Positions 27,001 through 36,970 of a DNA stretch of 64,000 bases are shown here, one piece after another (position 1 is the stretch's first letter; each line of letters begins with the position of its first letter). The notes beneath the pieces were generated by a model. It was not told where the DNA came from, ran no database searches, and was given only the letters and a program-made list of their open reading frames with translations. The DNA is from Atrichornis clamosus (lineage: Eukaryota; Chordata; Aves; Passeriformes; Menuridae). The DNA lies in assembly GCA_013400975.1 (NCBI GenBank), contig WBMZ01012194.1, positions 62,001-126,000 on the forward strand. Reading direction: 5' to 3'. The position numbers and the translations under genes were made by a program.

Positions 27001-27060
27001 CGGAAAAAACTGAAGGCAGAGCATCCTGGTGAAACTGCTGTGATCTGTGAAGATAAGTGA
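1..27060 (+). CDS. TRUB1: TRUB1, TruB-type tRNA/mRNA pseudouridine synthase (5'-truncated by the window edge; 8 exon segments)
   Basis: This gene encodes the enzyme that converts uridine 55 of the tRNA T-loop, and matching mRNA sites, to pseudouridine. Human TRUB1 is also reported to promote let-7 maturation. The segments are 1-35, 1728-1820, 5069-5124, 18274-18355, 22893-22965, 24171-24310, 25427-25483 and 26846-27060. All introns are GT-AG, and the phases join without a frameshift to give 249 codons plus TGA. Visible family motifs in order are [14 protein letters not shown] with the catalytic Asp, [17 protein letters not shown] with the Tyr equivalent to E. coli TruB Tyr76, [41 protein letters not shown] with the Arg equivalent to Arg181, and [17 protein letters not shown]. 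The N-terminus, including the KPKGPTS-type motif expected just upstream, lies outside the window (roughly 85 residues by comparison with human TRUB1 from memory). The fold residues are intact, so the gene looks functional. TRUB2 is unlikely, because the sequence follows TRUB1 closely throughout. Confidence 0.97.
36..1727 (+). other. TRUB1: TRUB1 intron 1
   Basis: A GT-AG intron of about 1.7 kb. It holds the end of the promoter CpG island and the CR1 fragment; after about 780 it is ordinary AT-rich intron with no other recognised feature. Confidence 0.9.
330..515 (+). mobile_element. CR1 LINE 3' fragment, sense orientation
   Basis: The sequence contains the recognisable avian CR1 3' sequence: CAGGGGAGGTTCAGGTTGGA, then TTTATTCACACAAAGGGTG, GACATTGGGATGGGCTGCCC, GGGAGGTGGTGGATTACCGT and CCCTGGACGCCTTTAAGG. 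These are close to the CR1 consensus as I know it. It is 5'-truncated, like nearly all CR1 copies, and the terminal octamer repeat is not evident. It lies in intron 1 of TRUB1, inside the CpG island. Confidence 0.85.
1728..1820 (+). CDS. TRUB1: TRUB1 exon 2, carries the catalytic aspartate
   Basis: The acceptor is TTTCTATTTGCAG ending at 1727 and the donor is GTAATG at 1821. The exon translates as (E)[12 protein letters not shown] followed by [18 protein letters not shown]. The Asp of GTLD is the nucleophile used by all TruB/TruA/RluA-type pseudouridine synthases (Asp48 in E. coli TruB). The segment before VLKIGHGG is a charged linker that varies between species. The exon enters and leaves in phase 1. 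Confidence 0.96.
1821..5068 (+). other. TRUB1: TRUB1 intron 2, nothing else recognised
   Basis: A GT-AG intron of about 3.2 kb, AT-rich. Open frames here are short and lack any family resemblance. No repeat family was recognised. Confidence 0.9.
5069..5124 (+). CDS. TRUB1: TRUB1 exon 3
   Basis: The acceptor CTTTGCAG ends at 5068 and the donor GTAAGG starts at 5125. The 56-nt exon encodes [19 protein letters not shown], which directly continues the GTLDxxAxGVL motif. It is the strand-helix segment (VGxGxGTKxL) that positions the catalytic loop in TruB proteins. It ends in phase 0. Confidence 0.96.
5125..18273 (+). other. TRUB1: TRUB1 intron 3, the largest intron
   Basis: A GT-AG intron of about 13.1 kb. 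It contains scattered T-rich runs and open frames up to 165 codons (minus strand, 12379-12876), none of which resembles a known protein or has a supporting gene structure. I recognise no RNA gene or clear transposon copy. Confidence 0.9.
18274..18355 (+). CDS. TRUB1: TRUB1 exon 4, active-site tyrosine and TDTLD motif
   Basis: The acceptor TATTCCTTCCCAG ends at 18273 and the donor GTAAGC starts at 18356. The exon encodes [20 protein letters not shown] followed by VTEEKPY. The Tyr of KYTA corresponds to the conserved base-stacking tyrosine of TruB (Tyr76 in E. coli). LGxxTDTxDxxG is a family signature. The Met in IGMLG replaces a Glu in the human protein as I remember it. Confidence 0.96.
18356..22892 (+). 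other. TRUB1: TRUB1 intron 4
   Basis: A GT-AG intron of about 4.5 kb. It includes a probable MIR-like SINE relic at 21323-21446; the rest is ordinary AT-rich intron. Confidence 0.9.
21323..21446 (-). repeat. MIR/CORE-SINE-like relic, antisense
   Basis: Read on the + strand, the sequence follows the antisense MIR layout: CCTGAGACAGAGGTTG, then AAGTGACTTCCCCAGAGGCCAC, then CAGAGCCAGAACTGAACTCAGG. In MIR the antisense consensus reads ctgaggcacagagaggtt, aagtgacttgcccaaggtcac, cagagccgggattcgaaccc. A short insertion separates the second and third blocks. The copy is very diverged. Confidence 0.55.
22893..22965 (+). CDS. TRUB1: TRUB1 exon 5
   Basis: The acceptor TTTCTTTCCACAG ends at 22892 and the donor GTAAGT starts at 22966. 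The exon encodes [20 protein letters not shown] followed by QVPP. The last two bases are the start of the Leu codon of the PPLYSA motif. It covers the helix and loop before the conserved PPxYSAxK motif and ends in phase 2. Confidence 0.96.
22966..24170 (+). other. TRUB1: TRUB1 intron 5
   Basis: A GT-AG intron of about 1.2 kb with a perfect 16-bp palindrome at 23591-23606. Nothing else is recognised. Confidence 0.9.
23591..23606. repeat. Perfect 16-bp palindrome
   Basis: TTCGGTCATGACCGAA is its own reverse complement and includes two CpG dinucleotides in AT-rich intron sequence. It could be a dimeric factor site or chance. Confidence 0.9.
24171..24310 (+). CDS. TRUB1: TRUB1 exon 6, PPxYSAxK / KRGE segment
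   Basis: The acceptor GTCTGATTAG ends at 24170; its polypyrimidine tract is weak and interrupted. The donor GTAAAG starts at 24311 and lacks the usual G at +5. The exon completes PPL and then reads [20 protein letters not shown], followed by [19 protein letters not shown] and QPPLFTL. The stretch YSALKxxGxRLxxLxRxGE and the ARPVxVY strand are typical of the C-terminal half of the TruB catalytic domain. Confidence 0.96.
24311..25426 (+). other. TRUB1: TRUB1 intron 6, nothing else recognised
   Basis: A GT-AG intron of about 1.1 kb with no recognised repeat or gene. Confidence 0.9.
25427..25483 (+). CDS. TRUB1: TRUB1 exon 7, conserved arginine motif YVRSL
   Basis: The acceptor TTTTAACATTCCAG ends at 25426 and the donor GTAGGC starts at 25484. 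The exon encodes [19 protein letters not shown]. The Arg of Y(V/I)RSL is the conserved active-site arginine that contacts the catalytic aspartate (Arg181 in E. coli TruB). Confidence 0.96.
25484..26845 (+). other. TRUB1: TRUB1 intron 7
   Basis: A GT-AG intron of about 1.4 kb. It contains one probable ancient dispersed-repeat fragment near its end (26620-26687) and is otherwise unremarkable. Confidence 0.9.
26620..26687 (-). repeat. Ancient amniote dispersed-repeat fragment, copy A (family uncertain)
   Basis: The + strand reads TCTGCCAGATTCTGATCTC, then ACACTGGGCATCTATTGAAATC, then AAAGGAGTTACTTGAAG. Its reverse complement resembles a motif common in bird and turtle DNA that I recall as ttgacttcaatggagttactccagatttacaccagtgtaactgagatcagaatctggccc. 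A second copy lies at 36909-36970 in the opposite orientation. Confidence 0.5.
26846..27060 (+). CDS. TRUB1: TRUB1 exon 8, C-terminus and stop
   Basis: The acceptor TCCTCCTCTGCTGCAG ends at 26845. The exon opens with [20 protein letters not shown] and continues [20 protein letters not shown], which matches human TRUB1 closely. After SLLP the sequence diverges into a short lysine-containing tail ending VICEDK and the TGA at 27058-27060. Human TRUB1, as I recall it, continues for a longer acidic/basic tail, so this protein appears to be more than ten residues shorter at the C-terminus. The exon is GC-richer than its flanks, as expected for coding sequence. Confidence 0.95.
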
Positions 27061-27292
27061 TAGGCCGGGTCAAGGAAAAAGACTGAATGATTGAGATGTT
27101 TTAAGATTGGATTGGGATTGTCTTGCCTCCTGTGTAAATCTACAAGTCTGTACTGGGAAGGTGACAAACTGCAACGCAAGAGAAATGGTTCTTTCGTTTT
27201 CTGGGTTGGAACGTGCACTGAAAACATCCAGTGCTTGCTGTTTCCTGATTGTTTATTTTCCTTCTTGCACACTGCAACTGATGCCAAATTTT

Positions 27293-27298
27293 AATAAA
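27293..27298 (+). terminator. TRUB1: Proximal polyadenylation signal AATAAA of TRUB1
   Basis: A canonical AATAAA lies 233 bases after the stop codon. It is followed at about 27324-27340 by a GT-rich stretch (TTGCTGTTGTTGCT) that fits a downstream CstF element. Confidence 0.7.
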
Positions 27299-27347
27299 CT
27301 TTTAGAGAACTTTCAGGGTGCAAGATTGCTGTTGTTGCTAACTCCTC

Positions 27348-27353
27348 AATAAA
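27348..27353 (+). terminator. TRUB1: Distal polyadenylation signal AATAAA of TRUB1
   Basis: A second canonical AATAAA begins 55 bases after the first and runs into an A-tract. A genomic A-run follows at about 27389-27401. Either signal may be used. Confidence 0.55.
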
Positions 27354-29534
27354 AAAATTACAAACAATAATGTCTCATAAATGTGCTCAAAAAAAAAAAA
27401 AGTCTTTTTTCTTTGTAGCTGCTAATCAAATCCTGAAATGCCGTGGTGACAATTCTGTCATAGCTTGAAAGACACAAGAACGTGGTGTGAAAATTTGCTT
27501 TCTTGAAATCCATTTCAGGATATATCCATTTTACCATAGTTTTTACTGTGTGGATTGTTCTTTCAGTCAAATGTTTCTAGAATGCAGTGTATGAAGGTGC
27601 TAATATTTTAAGTTAAATCTGAGATAGCAGCCTAAGGGAATAGTTAAGTATAAACAATCCCTGAAGATAAGTGGTTGCTAACAGGTGCTCTGAAAAGGAC
27701 AGTCATGATTACAGTATATGTATCTTATTGTGGTCCAATGTCCTGGTTGGTGGCCATCCATAATTTAAAGTACAGTTAAGTGTTATGCCCATCATAGGGC
27801 TGAGGAAATTTACTGTTTCCTTTTGTGTTTTGCTTGAGCTGTCTCCTGTGGATTGGGTAGAAGGCTGATGTGCTTCTGGGCTTTGTTTTGGTCCTGACTG
27901 GTGGTATGGGCAACAGCAGGATCCACCATCGTAATTCACTGGGGGCAGTGAGAGCCCTTTCCACAGTTCATGCAGTCAACAGAGCTGAATTGCATGGATT
28001 ATTTCTCACCACTGCTTCCCTTGGGATTTTCAAAATGACTAAAAGACAGTGGTTTGAGAATGCTGAAGCACCCTACTCTGTTGCCATGTGTGTAATCCCA
28101 CTATTCCCATACAAGTTAGTAGAGGAGCATGAGGAGTAGCTGGAACAACTGCTTTTGAGACTGTCACCAAGGAGGAATGGACTGACAGCTGCTGTGGTTT
28201 TATGCTGCTGCAGATCTCTGTGCAACTCCTACACCTTTGGCCTTTGGTTTTGGAGTACAGGGGATTGACTCTGAGTGACTGAATGCTGTAAAGCAAAGAG
28301 CTCATGCTGATATTAGGGTGTATCTTTTAGAGACAGACATGAAAATTTGATTTAATGACTGTTAGTAGATGTGCTACTTTCTGTGGTAAGTTATCTTGGT
28401 AATTACCTCTATTGCTTAAAAGAAATGATGTTTTATTCCCAACTTGACTTGAATCTCCTCATGCTATTTTTTATGTTTGCGTCTATACCTTACAAAAAGG
28501 TGTTACGTGAAGTGGTCAAGTTCCAAACTTATTTTCAATCTTAGAAATTAAATAAATGTCCTGAAGTTTCTCATTGCAGGATGCCTTTCCAGACATATAC
28601 AGGATTTTTTTTGGTTTTCTGTACAATAAGAAATTGAAGTCTATGCAAGATTAATGAAGGTTTTGTTTAGAGGGAGGATAGGCTTTGTTGTATTGTTCAG
28701 GAAGCAGACAGTTTTCTTCATTTATATATTCATATAAAGACCTTGAATGAAATATTGAAAATAGTACAAGCCAATCGAAATGTTAGAGCACTTTAGCAGC
28801 AGCATATTTAATCTACAATATGGATGAAATAACTGATAGAAGAAATTTTAGGTTCAAAGATGGGAGAAAAGCTTGTGTTCATTTAGAAAACAGTGAGAGA
28901 TTTGGGGTAGGTTTTCTGGTACTTTGGGTCGAAACAGAAAAGAAAGATTATTTCCTAAAGAAATCAAATAAAACACAGCTTGTCCTAATGTCCAAATCTG
29001 TATTTTTCCAAGAACCTAACTTGTGTTATCCCAGTGGTTTTCTAGATTAAGTTCTCATTTTAGTTATCTTTCTGATTTTTAAAAATTAGCACAGTAGATA
29101 TAATTCTATTAGTCTACTTCTTTCATCTTCAGGGATTTGTTTCTTTAAAAATTAGTGCAATTGAGAAATCTCTCTATTAATAGGGTACATTTGTATACAG
29201 TGTTATAAGTGTCTAACACATTTTTAATCTCATCTGTTTGTTTAAGGCTCACCAAGCCTTTCTTGCCATTCCATGTAAGAGCCCCTGATATTTTTAATTT
29301 CAAAAGGAGAATTCTATTTTCATCAGCTTTTTGGTTGGCTTGCAACTGGTCTGTTGTAATAATTGCTAACAGATCTGTGACCCTGAGAAGACAGGATCTG
29401 TTCCCTAGTCTGTTCACTCGAGAGAAAGCATCCTGTGGACATCAGCAAGTTCTGGTTTAGGCTGCAAGTCCTAATGCATATGGAAAGCATAGGGAGAGAA
29501 GGGAATGCAGTTGTACACGTTCGGGAATCTGCGT

Positions 29535-29615
29535 GGAATCATTCAGGTTGGAAAGGAACTTCAAGACCATCAGGCCTGACCATTAACCCAGCAGTGCCAG
29601 GCCCGCCACTTGACC
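29535..29615 (-). mobile_element. CR1 LINE 3'-end fragment, antisense
   Basis: The + strand reads GGAATCATTCAGGTTGGAAA, then GGAACTTCAAGACCATCAGG and CCTGACCATTAACCCAGCAG, then TGCCAGGCCCGCCACTTGACC. This is the reverse complement of the CR1 3' UTR (agaatcatttaggttggaaaagacctctaagatcat...accattaacctaacactgccaagtccaccactaaacc). It is a short, moderately diverged copy. Confidence 0.9.
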
Positions 29616-30824
29616 TGCTTTAGCTAGGCCTTTTTTTCCTGGAATTCCTCTCTTCCCCAGTGCATCAGAAGTAAAGGCAGAATTTCTCTATCTCAAACCA
29701 ATGACGAACTTCTCCCCACATGGCTTGTACTGAGCTACAGAAGCCGTTTCCCTCAGGAGCTGGTACCAGGCACGTTTGGTTGGAGTTGTAGGTGGCTGCA
29801 CAGCACACAAAGCCCTGGCAGGACGTGTTGTTAGAACACACAGTGTAGAGAGTGCAGAAAGCCATGAACACATTATGCAGTAACCACTGATGAGTGGCAC
29901 TGCCGTTCCTTTCCTAAACACTTCAGCTCGCTTTTCAAACATTCAAACCCCTCTGGCTGCTTCCCAGTGTTTTTCCTGTGTGCTGGGTCTCCCTTGTATG
30001 CTCTTTCCTAAGTTTTCCTGTGTTTTAATGGTTCTCTGCACCCTGAGCTGTTAGTTCCAGTGAATAGTAACTGGGAAACTACTGAAAAGTTTAGGAATGC
30101 TTGTTTAGATATGTTTTAATAAGTGTTTAACCCAGTATCTTGAAACTACCCACTTCTGGAAGGAAGTGTTATGTTCCCCTGGGAACCTAGGGAAATACGC
30201 ATTTTAACTTCCCTGTTAACGTGCATGTCCCAGAGACACCAGACTTCAGAACTGGGCTATATCCACTGAATAATGTGTTTTTGTTAGAAGAAAATATCCC
30301 ATGATCCTGAATCTTGATTACTAACTGTCATGATATCTCAACATTAAAGACTACTTATAGTGAGAGGAAAAGTGTGCATACAATTTTTTTGAGACTATTG
30401 GAAGAGTTAGTACTGAGATCCCAGTGAAGCAAATGGTAGTTAATAGGAATTCTATGGTACTCTGGCCAGAAAATAGGCATGTCTGTGATTTACCATTTAA
30501 AATATATCCGTGACACCGATTGAAAGATTTGTCTCATTTTAATGAGCCTTGTTCATGGGGAAAGTCCTGATGGAAAAGTGTCCTGATTTTTGAGCTTAGT
30601 ATTGTCTGTCTTGAATGTGGACTTGCTGTCTTTAGTCCGTGGTAGTGTGGTACCAGAGCCTGGCCCTGGGTGCTCCAGTGCTGCTGCTGCTTCAGTGAGA
30701 TTGACAAGGGCTTCAGAATTTGTCTCCCTTTAATGCATCTGCCTGCCTGGCTCTCTTTCTTCCTTATTTAAATGATAGTTTTCACTTCTGCTGCCAGCAG
30801 AATAAAACTTTGAATAACTCTCCC

Positions 30825-30860
30825 AAATAAGGTATCTCCCAAATTTGGGATACCTTATTT
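30825..30860. repeat. Near-perfect 36-bp palindrome (11 + 6 bp arms, 2-nt bulge, no loop)
   Basis: AAATAAGGTAT and its complement ATACCTTATTT flank CCCAAA/TTTGGG. The only asymmetry is an extra CT in the left arm. The left part also belongs to a direct repeat of TCTCCCAAAT at 30819-30828 and 30835-30844. Confidence 0.9.
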
Positions 30861-33800
30861 TTATATTTTAGTAGATGGTGAACTTGCTACTCGGGGCGTG
30901 AATGGCTCTACGACTTTAATGAGTAGGGTCATGCTGTTTGCTTGGCAGAGTCAAGGAATGAGTTTGCAGTGGTGGTAATTCTATTAAAGAGGCCTTAGAG
31001 AAGCCAAGTGAGAGCATGTGTGTGAGAGTGTGACTGCAATATACAACCAGGGAGAAGTCACAGAGACACTGAATGGATTCAGCCAGCCTGGGCAAAATTA
31101 TTGTCTCTATTAAAAAGTAGTCGTGGTTTCTAATAGCCATGGGTTTAATTCTCTGCTTTGTGAGACCTGTTAAAGTAAATCACCAATAGTTAAGAACACG
31201 TGAAGCAAACCGGTTTATCACGTGGATGCTCATGTCTGCTCTGGAGGAGATGTGTCTTCTCTGTCTCTGCAATCAGCTGCTGAGATTGTATAGGTGTCAA
31301 ACAGGCAGAGCAAGAAGTTGGTGATTGGGAGTGGGTGGTTACAGTGCTCAAGACAAAAATGGACTATATTGCAGGAAGAAAAACATACTTTTTTCCAATT
31401 CTGTTTTTGGGGAAGTGTTGAAGACAGTGCCATGCTTCAAAACCTTAACATGGCTGCCCGAGAAACACCTACAGTTTTTGTTCTGGGTGTGAATGTCTGG
31501 GACTTTAATTCTTGTTCCCCCTCACCTCTAGCTCAAAGTGGGTTAAATCAAAGCTACAGCCTCTCCTTGACTTCTCCATGTCACGTTGCTCCGTGGGTTG
31601 TGGATACTGGAACAATGCTGTACTCAGACTCTGAGTAGTGAGGGACATTGTGTGGCTTGCCCCAGAAGTTATCAGGAACAGAATGAGGAGGACAAAAAAT
31701 GAGGCAATGAAAATTGTAATATAAACACAAAATTCTTCTTACCAGACATACTCATTTTAGGTTACATCTCTGTGTCTGGCCTTTCCACTCTGCATCCCAT
31801 TACCTTATCTCCTGTCTGAGACAGTTCATCCTCAAACTCTTATCCTCTCTTTTGAATTCCTTTCCAGGGACATGTGAGCCTTGGGATAGTGTGGAGCAAA
31901 GATGCTGTGTAGTTTCTGGGGGGACAGGAAAGCTGATAAAGTAGAACTGAAAAAGAGGAGGGGTGTCTGGTCCATTTCTTACTGTGACCCTTTCAAAAGA
32001 AAGACATAGTTTTGAATGCTTTAGTGCCATTTCTCTGGGACATGGGATTATTTTAGATATTGCAGAATTAAGTACTTCAAAGTCAATCTGCAGCTGAGTG
32101 CATGCATTAGAAACAAAATGCATCATTTCACAGATGTCACGCTACTTTTAGTGGCTTCAAACATGATTTTACAGCTTAAAAGGAGGGGGGTAGAAAAGGA
32201 ATGGCAATAGGTAAATGCATATTTCAGTTCTTACATTTTTAAAGTAGATGAACTCATTTTTGGTAATTATGTAAGAAAAGACATCAAGTATTCTCATGGA
32301 GAAAAGGTAAAGAGAAGGAACGCAATTTTTACTACCTTTTCTGTTTTAGCACATAAAACAATTAGCTTAAATACGCCATTTCAAAGCTTAAGAAGCTTTT
32401 ATGTGGAAATGCTTGAGAGGTTGTTACTGTGTGCTGATGTGAAAAAAGGCATTTACTTTCATTTCAGATAGTTTTTTATGATGCCCTTCAAAAGGCAGTG
32501 TTTTGTTTTGCTTATATTGAATTGCTGTAAATCCTTAGCATAACTTACTCTTTTGTGAGTGGTCTGTTCATAGTAAATGATTTCCTGCAGCTGGCTGTCC
32601 TAAGGATCAACAAAACTATTTCAAGTTCTGCAGGTACATAGTAGGCATTCCCAGTGGAAATGGAACATGGTGCACAAACACTAAATATATTTAGAAAACG
32701 AGATTAATTCTCAGTAATCTTTGCTATGCAGATTGCTCTTTCAGTAAAATACGATCCAGGTGGCATTAAACCTTGCTGCTGCTTTGCTGCATTGCTTTGC
32801 ATACAGTTTCTTACTTTACACTCTTTAATTTGACAAAGGGTGCTGGCAGACTTGATTTCTTGTCCAGGTGATTAATTTCACCCAGCTGCAGAGACTTTAC
32901 TGGCTTTAACCTCTTGATTTGCTGGTTATGATTTCCAAGGACTGTGCAGAAAGAATCGTGTGTTCCCCTCGCCTGTCCCAGTCACCGGCTGGTGTGTAAC
33001 GTGGTGCTGGTGCAAAGAGACCACAGCGCTAGGAGAAGGCTATATGTCTCATTCTGTTCTTCTGATAACCTCCAACAAAAGACTGGGAGAGCTGCAGGGA
33101 ACCGTAATGTTCCGGTAATCCTCCCTCCAAGTAAGAATCAGTGGGAAGTGTCAGGGAGGTGTATGGGTACGGAGCTACCTTAAAGCATGTGATTATTTCC
33201 TTTGACCTCAGTGAGTGTACTCCTGTCCTGTTTTATTAAATTATGTAAGTTATTGCTGAATTAAGGCCTTGTGCGTTTCATTTTCACCTATCATGTTTTT
33301 CTTTCTTTTTTTTTTTTTAATTTTAGTAATGCGAACTGATGGTTTGAAAAATTGTATTGCTTTTTACATCAGAAAAAAGAAAGAGTAAAATAATGGTGTG
33401 GCACAACACTTAGAGTTGTTCCATGTCTAATGAATATGTAACAGTTCTATTTTCTACTTAAACACACAAAAATTGTCAGAATAGAATTAGTGGGGTTTTT
33501 TTTAAGGATGTGTTTATCTAGGAAATTAATTTCTCCAGGGAGTGCTATTAAAGGCTGTGCAGAGTGGATAAACGTATTTGAGTGTGTTGGTGATCTCTTT
33601 CTAGATTTGAGAACATTTTTACTGAGTTGTGTTCCATATCCCTGCACCAGCTTTGTCTGTGTTTCTTTGCTGTACTGTAGATGTTTACTACTGCAAAAAG
33701 CACAGTCATACAGTCCAAGCTTCTATTCAGCCATTCCTTTCCATCCATGGAAACAGGGAGCACACATCCCCGCTTTGCTCCCCTGCATTTACTAACCCAA

Positions 33801-36800
33801 GTTGGTCCTTCAGAAGCGACACAGAAATAAGCCAGTGTGCCACAGAGAAGGCAGTGCATGATTAGGTTTCCAGGAGGTGAAATTTTTGGAAGCAGAGCAT
33901 GTTTCCTGGGTGCAAAGACAGGCAATCCTGCTGAGTTTTCTATCTTGTGAATCTGCAATCTGATCCTGGACACACCGCACCAGAGACATTTTCCAAGGAA
34001 GTGCATCTTTTAGAAGAGCGTCCAGCTGTTGTACAGGAGTAAAGCTTCTACCACTTTCCTGGGGAATCACCAAAATAATTGGGTGGACTCTCCAAGTCTC
34101 CTTTGCTAAAGGAGTTCACTGATTCTGTTTGACTCTTGCATTCCAAGGCTGATTTTCAAGCCCTTTAGTCAGCTCTTGAAATTCCCACAGTTTCCCGTGA
34201 CTGTATACACACACCAGATGTGATTCAGAGAGCATATCTGACACTCCCTATTCATTTTTTTTTAGTTTATTTAGATTGGATAAAAATTAAAAGGGAATGC
34301 TTGGCAGCAACTCCTCTGTGTCAGGCACAGACTTTCTGCTTTATGTCTCTTGTGTAACATAAACCTGGCAATAGGAGAGGGCATCCCATGAGTCTCTCCC
34401 TGTGCAAGAAAAACACACCTTTCTCCCATCACTTCTCGAGCATGTGCATGCTTGGGTTTTTTTTCAGAGCTGGACAGCTTTTCCCAAGCCCTTCTGCTCC
34501 TTGGTACCCAAGACTCATTTATCTCCCGCTGCAAAAATGCGCTGGTTTCGTAACTGGCCCGAGGCTATAAAGCAAAGTTACTGTCTGGGGATGCTGCTGA
34601 CTGTGGTCTGGAAGGGAGAGAAAAGAATTGACCAGGAGCAAGGAATTGTTGAGTGTCAGAAACACCTGAGAGCTCCTGGAAAATCAAGAAAAATGGCTGG
34701 TGTCTGAAAACACTGGTGTGGTGCAAGGCTGGAAAAAAATGTGCTTCGGCTTTCTGAGGGGTTTTTGTAGCGCTTGGCTTTGTTCTTAACAATGTAACAG
34801 CACTCTCGGAAAAGTGGGATTGTTGGTAAAAACACGGTGGAAGGTTTTGGGAAGCTCAAATGACATGGCATTTATTTTCTGGCAAACTTTTATGTATATG
34901 TAAATCCTCAAGTAAAATCTTCAGGCTCCATGTTAGTGTGTTTAATCCTTCAGTGAGAAAAATGTCTTTCAGTGTTTGTTTGGAGGTAAGGTCAACCCAG
35001 TGACTCTTATTATATATAACCCAAGCCACAGGCTTCATCTCCCATTCTGGAGATTTATTTGACCCAGAGAGACCAGTGAGGAGGTGCAGCCAAGGGAAGA
35101 AAACACTTTTTTTCTCAAAACTGGTAAAATACCAGATGTGTGCCCACAATGGAAGAAATTTTAGGCTACAATTACCTGAATTCATTTGCATAAAGGAATA
35201 GGAAACTTTCTGATGTGTCAGCTTATTTCATTTCCCAGGATGTTCTCTCATTATGGGGGATTACTTTAATTATTGCAATAATTATAATTTAACCCCATTG
35301 CTGTGTATATCCTGGTGTGTGACTGCAGAGAGAGACTTGATTCTTGCCTCTAGATTGTATCATCTGTACTGACTCCAGTGTAAGATCTGACCTGAGGAAC
35401 TGAGTGGGGAACACAGCTTCTTTTGTTGTTTTGATGAGTATAAAAATCTTTGATAAGAATGTATCAAGAATGATTTGAAAGAGGAAAAAATATTTGCATT
35501 TTGAAATATTTTCTTTGGAAAATAGACATGTCAGTACTCTCTCAGGGTTAGCAGGGAACTTTTCCAAAGCAGGGATTAATGTCTGTTTAGAGAGGAGGAT
35601 TCTTAGACAAGCTGTTGAATATTCTGGTCAGTGGGTTCAGTGAGCTGCTTGGGCCTCCCTGCCAGCTCAGGGGTTGTGCCTAACAGGGTCCAGCTAAGTC
35701 ACCAGTGTTTAATTCCAAGTTTGTGTTTCTGTCATGCCAAGTTGGTCAGTTTGTTGGCTGCTCTGTCAAAGTTACAGCCCGGTGCATCAAAGCCTGAAAG
35801 CTGCCACACAGCTGGCTGAGTCCAAGTGATCAAAATTACCTCTGTAGGAAAAATGAATCTTATCAGGGAGCACAAGATGGAGTAGGCATCAGGTATGCAG
35901 GAAAATGTGAGAAAAAGGGATTTTTTTTTTGCTTTAAAACTCTATTTTGGTAAAACTTACTTGGCATTAGTTGTTCAACCTTACACTAGTCTGTGCAGTC
36001 TATTGCAGGCTGAAGGTAGAATGAAAAGAAACTGCAAATTTACAGAAATTCTCCAGGTCAAAACAGTTATTGCTCATTGTAGAATTGTCAGTGTCATAAA
36101 GCTGCATCATGTAAAGGCACTTTGGAGTATTACTTAATACTCATCTGCTTGTCTTTCACATCTGAAAGTTCTTCATCTGCCCAGTTATTCTTCACAAAAG
36201 GATGAGCCCAGGAAAAGAATGTATGATTATACTTTAATTTTATAAGCAAATGGTAGACTTAGGGCTGTTGACTTGTGGTCACAAGGGTGTCAAGCAGGGC
36301 TTTAAGGCAATTATTGAGTCATTTAGTTCACTCAGAACAGGATCTGGCATGTGAATGTGAGACAGCATTAATGTGAAACATCAGAGCTCCTTCCCAGACA
36401 ATGAGTGCATCACGGCAGATGATGTTTTACCTCTCCATATGTTTCCCAGTTTAAATAGGAAGCCAGACAAATCATGAGGAGAGGAAATAAACATCCGTGT
36501 TTATGGATGTGAACTCTTAACAGCAATTAAGCTCAACAGATCTCTTAGTCAAGCTGAGATTAGCAGTTACCTGGATCATGGCTTGTCTCACCAAACTGAA
36601 ATTCTGCTCACCATATAATTTAGGATTCATGTACATATGGTTATTGGAAATATAAACTGGTACCTTAGGGCAGAAAATGCAAAAAATGTATAAAATGTAT
36701 AAAACTACTTAAAAAATATTTTAGGGAGTAGTTTTATGTGCTTTAAAGCTTCCAGCTTGCATGTGATAAAGCCAAATTTGATCAAAACAACACCCTTTTC

Positions 36801-36908
36801 AGAATGTGCAACCTGCTGCTCTCCCCTCACCCCTTAACTAATTGTAAAATATCTACTTGTCCCTTCTTGTCATTCGATCAGTTTTAACACGTTCTACTCA
36901 AAATATTT

Positions 36909-36970
36909 CCTTTGACTTCACTGACGTTATTCCAGATTTATATTGGTGTGATGTAGAGCAGAAGTCTGCC
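36909..36970 (+). repeat. Ancient amniote dispersed-repeat fragment, copy B (family uncertain)
   Basis: The + strand reads CCTTTGACTTCACTGACGTT, then ATTCCAGATTTATATTGGTGTG, then AGAGCAGAAGTCTGCC. It shares block order with the reverse complement of the 26620-26687 copy and with the remembered motif given there. Confidence 0.5.

Larger units (their letters stand above)
27061..27400 (+). other. TRUB1: TRUB1 3' UTR
   Basis: AT-rich sequence follows the stop codon and reaches two polyadenylation signals. The end is uncertain: cleavage could be about 20 bases after either signal, and a longer 3' UTR using a later signal cannot be excluded without transcript data. Confidence 0.7.
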
